DNA of 29,702 nt from Bacteroidetes bacterium UBA7692 (GTDB lineage: Bacteria > Bacteroidota > Bacteroidia > Chitinophagales > LD1): NCBI GenBank assembly GCA_002482725.1, contig DLGO01000149.1, forward strand, positions 1-29,702. Reading direction: 5' to 3'. Numbering within the stretch: the stretch's first letter is position 1; every line of letters starts with the position of its first letter. Made by a program: the position numbers and the translations under genes. Positions 25,771 to 29,702 of this stretch are shown here, piece after piece. Under the pieces are notes generated by a model, which worked only from the letters and a program-made list of their open reading frames with translations, was not told the DNA's origin and did not search any database.

Positions 25771-26368
25771 AATGGATAAACGGATTTTTTGCTCCGGTTA
25801 TTGTGTTGCAAAGATACCCTTCACAAAGGTTAAGAGCGGAATAAGCGTTCAGAAAATGTATCCACAGCTAATACAGTATTATAATAACTGTATTGTATTT
25901 ATATAAATAAGTAAGAAATACAAGTGTTATTAGCATGGTGGACAAATGGTACAAGTTTTTGGCGGAGCTCTTGACTTTGTGGTTGTTCAAACAGGCTTGC
26001 ATGGATATACACAACAATCCACAAACAGAAAAGTAATACAGGCTTAACTTTGGGATGCTTATTCACAGTATGTGGAATGGCACAAAAGAGGTGTGTACTG
26101 TATAAGTTGTTACCCACAATGATGTATCAAATCTGTTGGCGGACATAAATCTATCCACAGCAAATATGGATAAGGAAGTGTCTGTCAAATAAATGATACA
26201 ACCAAATGAACATTAAGCCCATGTTTCCACGGGATATGCACAGGTATCAACATGGTTGTTAGTAGCAGTGGTAATGATATATAAGTAGGAATAATGGCGT
26301 AAGCTAGTAGGGAAAAAAAAAATTTCGGGGACTGCGTCCCTTTTTGGAAGGGGATATTGCGCGCCGGA
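25771..26368. other. Candidate replication origin (oriC): DnaA-box-rich gene-free interval
   Basis: 598 bases with no credible gene. Seven 9-mers match TTATNCACA with at most one mismatch: GTATCCACA (25858), ATATACACA (26005), TTATTCACA (26059, exact), TTACCCACA (26110), CTATCCACA (26151), TATGGATAA (26165, = TTATCCATA on the - strand) and ATATGCACA (26234). A weaker CAATCCACA is at 26015. With equal base use, roughly 0.3 such hits would be expected in 400 bases on both strands. Next to the first box, 25868-25920 is almost pure A/T, with an ATACAGT/ACTGTAT inverted repeat, a plausible unwinding element. No dnaA gene is in the window, which is common in Bacteroidota. It could instead be a DnaA-titrating locus. 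Confidence 0.6.
26312..26345. terminator. Terminator downstream of the alpha/beta hydrolase gene
   Basis: On the - strand the stem GGGAC/GTCCC with loop GCA is followed by CGAAA and ten T, 24 bases after the hydrolase stop. On the + strand the same hairpin is followed by five T, so it may also stop transcription coming out of the oriC-like interval. Confidence 0.7.
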
Positions 26369-27313
26369 TTAAGGCGTGCCTGCGTCAATAAAAGCTTTTA
26401 CTTCTGTGGTCCACTCGGTTTGGTATCTGGCAAGATAGTTTTCGTGGCCTGCACCGGGAAAGGTTACCAAATGCTTGCGCGCAGGAAGGTTGGTATATAT
26501 CTCGTCGATCTCGGCCCTGCTTACCCTGTTATCCTGTTCGCCATACATTAATAGTGTAGGGCAGCTAATTTGCCGGGCATATTCTGTAGGGTTATGGCCA
26601 AAGGCCCAAAAGCCGTTTTGCACGCCGCCCCAAAACAGCAGTACGCCCGCCATTGGGAAAGTGGGCGCATGCATGAGCCTGAACCTGGCACACACCGTTT
26701 GATACATGGTACCAAAGGGACACTCGATAATGATGCCTTGCGGTTTAAGCTTATAATCATTTATAGATTTCATGATAGCGACAGCGCCCATGGAGGTGCC
26801 AAAAAGAAAGATATTTTTTTCGCCCTTGGCCGATAGATAGTCGAAACAGGACCTTACCTGCTGCGCTTCCAAAAAACCAATGGTAGTCTGATTGCCTTCT
26901 GAGCCACCCGAACCCATAAAGTCTACCAGCAGGGTGCTGTAACCTAAAGACTGAAACACAAGGGACTTATCCAGCAAAGAAGATTTACTACCCCCGTAGC
27001 CATGGAACAATATAACGGTGCCTTTTGGGTTTTCTGCCGGGATGCTCCAACACTCAGTTTTTTTATTGCTTTGGATCATAACTGTAGTATAAGGTACAGG
27101 GGGCCCGGTATCGTTGACCGGTCTTGGATTATTGATGCCAAAAAGAATGGTTTTGAGCCTTGCACTGAAAGATAGTTTGCCGGGGTCTGTGGTTTTGGTG
27201 ATAGTGGTAGAAGCAAAGTGCGTAAACTTATATGCGTGGAAGCAAGCCACCATATTGATGAAGATAAACAGGACAATCAGGGAGGCAAGTATAAGGCGAA
27301 CTCTTTTTCTCAT
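26369..27313 (-). CDS. Membrane-anchored alpha/beta hydrolase
   Basis: A 314-residue hydrolase with an N-terminal hydrophobic segment (about 7-23, LILASLIVLFIFINMVA) that should anchor it with the catalytic domain outside the cytoplasm. Motifs: oxyanion loop FHGYGGSKSS, DFMGSGGSEG, nucleophile GTSMGA with Ser174, acid Asp261 (GEQDNRVS) and His290 (GAGHENY). This is the pattern of the BAAT/acyl-CoA thioesterase-like and YqkD-type hydrolases, and the substrate is unknown. It is preceded by the fatty acid hydroxylase-like gene, 15 bases upstream on the same strand, so the two likely form an operon and may act on related lipids, which is an inference from position. It ends with a clear terminator toward the DnaA-box interval. 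Confidence 0.88.
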   Translation of the reverse strand: MRKRVRLILASLIVLFIFINMVACFHAYKFTHFASTTITKTTDPGKLSFSARLKTILFGINNPRPVNDTGPPVPYTTVMIQSNKKTECWSIPAENPKGTVILFHGYGGSKSSLLDKSLVFQSLGYSTLLVDFMGSGGSEGNQTTIGFLEAQQVRSCFDYLSAKGEKNIFLFGTSMGAVAIMKSINDYKLKPQGIIIECPFGTMYQTVCARFRLMHAPTFPMAGVLLFWGGVQNGFWAFGHNPTEYARQISCPTLLMYGEQDNRVSRAEIDEIYTNLPARKHLVTFPGAGHENYLARYQTEWTTEVKAFIDAGTP

Positions 27314-27328
27314 AAGCGGGATATTGTT

Positions 27329-28210
27329 TTATACGGCGGTAGCTGAAACTTCAGCCTCGACTTCGGGCATAGCGGCGGGAGTTGGATGATGATGTATTAC
27401 GGGAAAGAGGCGCCTTGCCAAAAAGTCGGGTAGCATAGGATGCAGCAACTGAGCAGCATAATTTTTAGGAAAGGGCTCTACGATACCAAAATTTTCGGGT
27501 TCCCTGTCGGGACAGGTATAGGTGCCGAAGGCAATATCCATAAGCGGAGATAGGTTGGCATAGTTGCCTGCGTGCTGGTCGCGGTCGTGGTGCCAGTGAT
27601 GCAGCTCGGGTGCTCCGATTAAAATACGCAGCGGGCCGATGGGCAGGCGCACGTTGGAATGAATATAAACAGCCCAGATACCACGAAAAGCAATAAGTCC
27701 GGCTATTGCATCCAATGGAAAGCCAAGAATGAAGGCCGGAAGATTGATAAGGCCGATGGTAAAAAGGGAGTCCAGCGGATGCTCGCGATGTGCAGCTAAC
27801 CAATCCATGTGCTCTGCGGTATGGTGAACCTTGTGAAACCGCCAAAGGAAATCTACATTGTGCTGCAGGCGATGGCCCCAATAGATAAGAAAATCGCTGA
27901 GTAAAACGACCTCTGCTGCCTGCAACCACCACGGCTGACCAGATACCAGAAGACTGAAAGAGCGGGGTATAAAATCCTGCAGCCAGATACTAAAGTAACT
28001 GAGGCTGCCAAGCACAAGGATGCTCCATAGCAGGTATTGGCCTGCAAAAAAGAGAAAATCGGTAAACCAGGCCGGACGGAATAATTTTTGACCGGCCTTT
28101 GCTGGAAATACGAATTCCATGGGTATGAATACCAAAATGAATAATAGCAAACTAAATGCGGCAGCCTTTAAGGATTCAATTAGTTCCACAGTATTATTTT
28201 TGTGGCCCAT
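27329..28210 (-). CDS. Fatty acid hydroxylase/sterol desaturase family membrane protein
   Basis: A 293-residue integral membrane diiron oxygenase. Hydrophobic helices lie at about 16-35, 52-72, 86-110 and 150-185. The histidine clusters that bind the two irons are all present: GHRLQH (His113, His117), FHKVHH (His126, His129, His130), HREH just after, and the C-terminal HHWHHDRD (His204, 205, 207, 208). Such enzymes hydroxylate or desaturate lipid acyl chains, sterols or sphingoid bases; 2-hydroxylated sphingolipids and hydroxy fatty acids occur in Bacteroidota, but the substrate here is not determined. Its 5' end overlaps the preceding 112-aa gene by 17 bases, and the hydrolase gene follows after 15 bases, suggesting one transcript of three genes. 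Confidence 0.92.
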   Translation of the reverse strand: MGHKNNTVELIESLKAAAFSLLLFILVFIPMEFVFPAKAGQKLFRPAWFTDFLFFAGQYLLWSILVLGSLSYFSIWLQDFIPRSFSLLVSGQPWWLQAAEVVLLSDFLIYWGHRLQHNVDFLWRFHKVHHTAEHMDWLAAHREHPLDSLFTIGLINLPAFILGFPLDAIAGLIAFRGIWAVYIHSNVRLPIGPLRILIGAPELHHWHHDRDQHAGNYANLSPLMDIAFGTYTCPDREPENFGIVEPFPKNYAAQLLHPMLPDFLARRLFPVIHHHPTPAAMPEVEAEVSATAV

Positions 28211-28532
28211 GTTGGTTTTTCTGGGCCCGGTTTATAGAGTCTTGCCTTTTGGCGCGTTCCCTGGACCATGCTTCAATTTGTTTTATGTGCTTCTTGGAAA
28301 GGCTTCGTGACATAGTTTTTGAAGATGTCATCATATTTAGAGATGGAGTAGGGTATAAGACAGTGTCCGATAATTGTGGAATATCAGGGGTATCGAGTGG
28401 AGATAATTCAGGCAAATTATTGCTGACGCTCCAGGCAGGAACACGCGCACCCGATTTATATGCCACAAAACTGGAAAGAACCCCGATAAACAGGAATAAA
28501 GTAAGGACACGTATGACAAGGGGCTTTTTCAT
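28194..28532 (-). CDS. Small membrane-anchored or exported hypothetical protein
   Basis: A 112-residue protein with an N-terminal hydrophobic segment (residues 5-24, LVIRVLTLFLFIGVLSSFVA) acting as signal peptide or anchor. A Pro/Ser/Asp-rich middle follows (ELSPLDTPDIPQLSD), and a basic helical C-terminus (KKHIKQIEAWSRERAKRQDS). No family recognised. Its last 17 bases overlap the start of the hydroxylase gene, typical of translational coupling. It is the first gene of the probable three-gene operon ending at 26369, and may be a small accessory protein for the membrane oxygenase, which is only an inference. Confidence 0.65.
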   Translation of the reverse strand: MKKPLVIRVLTLFLFIGVLSSFVAYKSGARVPAWSVSNNLPELSPLDTPDIPQLSDTVLYPTPSLNMMTSSKTMSRSLSKKHIKQIEAWSRERAKRQDSINRAQKNQHGPQK

Positions 28533-28904
28533 GTAGCGGGATTGTAGGTTAAAGGTAGAAATAATTTGAATTCCACGGATAGGACTGAAAATTTACCAGG
28601 TTAAAGAGAAAAATACATAGCCATTCACATTTTTTGTCTACCGCATAATGGGCATCGAAATCAATGGATTACAAGGGGGAAATCATTTTGCCGCCTTTTC
28701 TGCTAAAGTCGCAATGTGGGTGTGGTTTATATTTGGAGTTCGTTTTTTGTTAATTACCCACGCTCATACAGATAAGAAGCAATATGAGCGTTCATGGGTT
28801 GCGATGCTTATTCAGAATACAGGCAGCGAGCTGTGGAATGCTTTGCTGACGCAAGATGGTGGTGGGAAACACCCACCACGGCGAGAAGAAATAGGGCCTT
28901 CCAA

Positions 28905-29033
28905 ATTTTACCATCAAAACAGCCTGTTGTTTAAGCCATCATGTGTATGGATGTAAAGTGTTGAGGGGGAACGGTTAGCGATGGAAAAAGAGTGTGAAAA
29001 GTACCATCAAAATGGCCGATGGTTTTACCATCG
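28905..29033. repeat. ~128-bp repeat unit, copy A
   Basis: Begins ATTTTACCATCAAAAC, then GCCATCA, GTAAAGTGTTGAGGG, GAGTGTG, AAAGTACCATCAAAATGG and ends TGGTTTTACCATCG. Its last 81 bases (from 28953) match copy B at about 85 % identity by eye. It carries two exact copies of the 10-mer ACCATCAAAA (28910, 29003) and one ACCATCG (29028). Confidence 0.8.
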
Positions 29034-29237
29034 GAAATCGCGGGGCTGCGCTGAAAAATGATGGTAATGGTGCCCGCTGAAAAACGTGATTTCCGCCAGC
29101 CACCGCCAACCACTGCCATTTTTTAACAAGGGTGGAAAGCGGGAGCACCTTGAGGTTGAAAATAACGGTTGAGCGTAAATTAGGCACAGCCTACAATCAC
29201 ATCCGACGTAGGCATTAGCCTACGCCGAGATAAAGGG

Positions 29238-29364
29238 ATTTTACCATCAAAACGGGTTTTGTTTTGGCCATCAGGGGCATGACGGTAAAGTGTTGAGGGC
29301 GAGGGGTTAGCGAAGGATATTGAGTGTGGAAAGTACCATCAAAATGGGATTGGTTTTACCATCG
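29238..29364. repeat. ~128-bp repeat unit, copy B
   Basis: Same order of blocks as copy A, 333 bases downstream in the same orientation. ACCATCAAAA occurs at 29243 and 29335, ACCATCG at 29358, and one more ACCATCAAAA lies just outside at 29371, as if a third partial unit began there. The 204 bases between the copies are not repeated. Confidence 0.8.
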
Positions 29365-29399
29365 AATCTTACCATCAAAATTAGTGACGCGAGGCCTAT

Positions 29400-29702
29400 T
29401 TATAGAGGAGTGACGGTGAAGCCTTTTTTGCGGAGGAGCTCTATAACACCATCTTTTGCGGGTAGGTGCAGGGCACCGATGGCAATAAAAGTAGACTGCT
29501 CGCCTATTATGTGGTCTATTCTTTCTGCCATGCGGATGTTCCTGTCGCCAAGCAGGGCCTTTTCCATTTTCTTAGGCATGGGATCCTTGCGGTTCATTTT
29601 GTCGAGGCTATCCAAATCGCCTTTTGCGTAAATGGACATGAGGTCGCTGAAGTCGGAGCTGGAGTTTTTTTTCTGTTTCAGCTCACGGCTTATAAGCTGG
29701 GC
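29400..29702 (-). CDS. TraB/GumN-family protein, C-terminal part (gene runs off right edge)
   Basis: Only the last 100 residues are in the window; the reading frame is open to base 29702. The final segment IGALHLPAKDGVIELLRKKGFTVTPL is the characteristic C-terminus of the TraB/GumN (PrgY, Tiki-like) family, with the conserved GALHLP motif containing a presumed metal-site His, followed by the terminal GFTV strand. The preceding part (DRNIRMAERIDHIIG) carries the conserved RN-M segment. Members are predicted metalloproteases, often exported; a signal peptide would be beyond the edge. Ends in TAA, with a repeat motif copy 20 bases downstream. Confidence 0.85.
   Translation of the reverse strand, partial: AQLISRELKQKKNSSSDFSDLMSIYAKGDLDSLDKMNRKDPMPKKMEKALLGDRNIRMAERIDHIIGEQSTFIAIGALHLPAKDGVIELLRKKGFTVTPL

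Larger units (their letters stand above)
28533..29399. other. 867-base gene-poor interval rich in repeats and hairpins
   Basis: No credible gene; a 102-codon + frame at 28648 ends inside repeat sequence and lacks protein character. The interval has a G-rich + strand, two copies of a ~128-bp repeat (28905-29033 and 29238-29364), and several hairpins: CGCTCATA/TATGAGCG around 28761-28790, GTGGTGGG/CCCACCAC at 28859-28879, and CGTAGGC/GCCTACG with loop ATTA at 29207-29224. Confidence 0.6.

Noticed and set aside
28648..28956. 102-codon + strand ORF in the gene-poor interval
   Set aside because: It spans hairpins and runs into the ~128-bp repeat; the C-terminal half is repeat translation and the composition is not protein-like.

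Overview
The window looks like a chromosomal segment of a Bacteroidota bacterium, most likely family Chitinophagaceae. The signs are a very large secreted protein with a gliding-motility/type IX secretion (T9SS) type C-terminal domain, a second small T9SS-type protein, Bacteroidota-style -7 elements (TAnnTTTG) upstream of several genes, no strong Shine-Dalgarno sites, and stop codons strongly biased to TAA (of 23 gene ends I read, 16 are TAA, 6 TAG and 1 TGA). The species cannot be named from the sequence alone.

Region by region. Bases 1-2110 are AT-rich and accessory in character: open-frame fragments, an AbiTii-domain (abortive-infection type) gene followed by an unrecognised 101-aa gene, and a stretch of doubtful coding value. 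Bases 2116-4080 hold a UDP-2,3-diacylglucosamine-diphosphatase-like metallophosphoesterase followed by a glycosyltransferase broken by one in-frame TGA in its nucleotide-sugar signature. A 16-bp perfect inverted repeat covers the phosphoesterase start codon. Bases 4133-7963 encode the large secreted repeat protein and 8025-9494 a helical-repeat protein. Bases 9674-12652 hold a small T9SS-type protein, a gamma-carbonic anhydrase and an Ig-like lipoprotein. Bases 12695-15326 hold mnmG, a small exported protein and two near-perfect parS palindromes. Bases 15386-21845 hold an M29 aminopeptidase, an endo/exonuclease/phosphatase-fold protein, a monoglyceride-lipase-like hydrolase, recG and a mannose-1-phosphate guanylyltransferase. 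Bases 22081-25770 hold recQ, a phosphatidylserine-decarboxylase-family gene and an L,D-transpeptidase. Bases 25771-26368 are a gene-free interval dense in DnaA-box-like sequences. Bases 26369-28532 hold an alpha/beta hydrolase, a fatty acid hydroxylase/sterol desaturase and a small membrane-anchored protein. Bases 28533-29399 are a non-coding stretch with a new-looking repeat, and a TraB/GumN-family gene runs off the right edge.

The most important reading is that the window may contain the chromosomal origin. Two parS-type palindromes near 14.7 and 15.3 kb (plus weaker ones), mnmG (often origin-proximal), a cluster of seven DnaA-box-like 9-mers next to an AT-rich block at 25.86-26.24 kb, and an apparent change from C-rich to G-rich + strand across that interval, although genes on both sides are mainly on the - strand, all point the same way. 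Other points of interest are the single TGA in the glycosyltransferase, the start-codon hairpin, the AbiTii pair, and a 128-bp repeat pair built around the 10-mer ACCATCAAAA.
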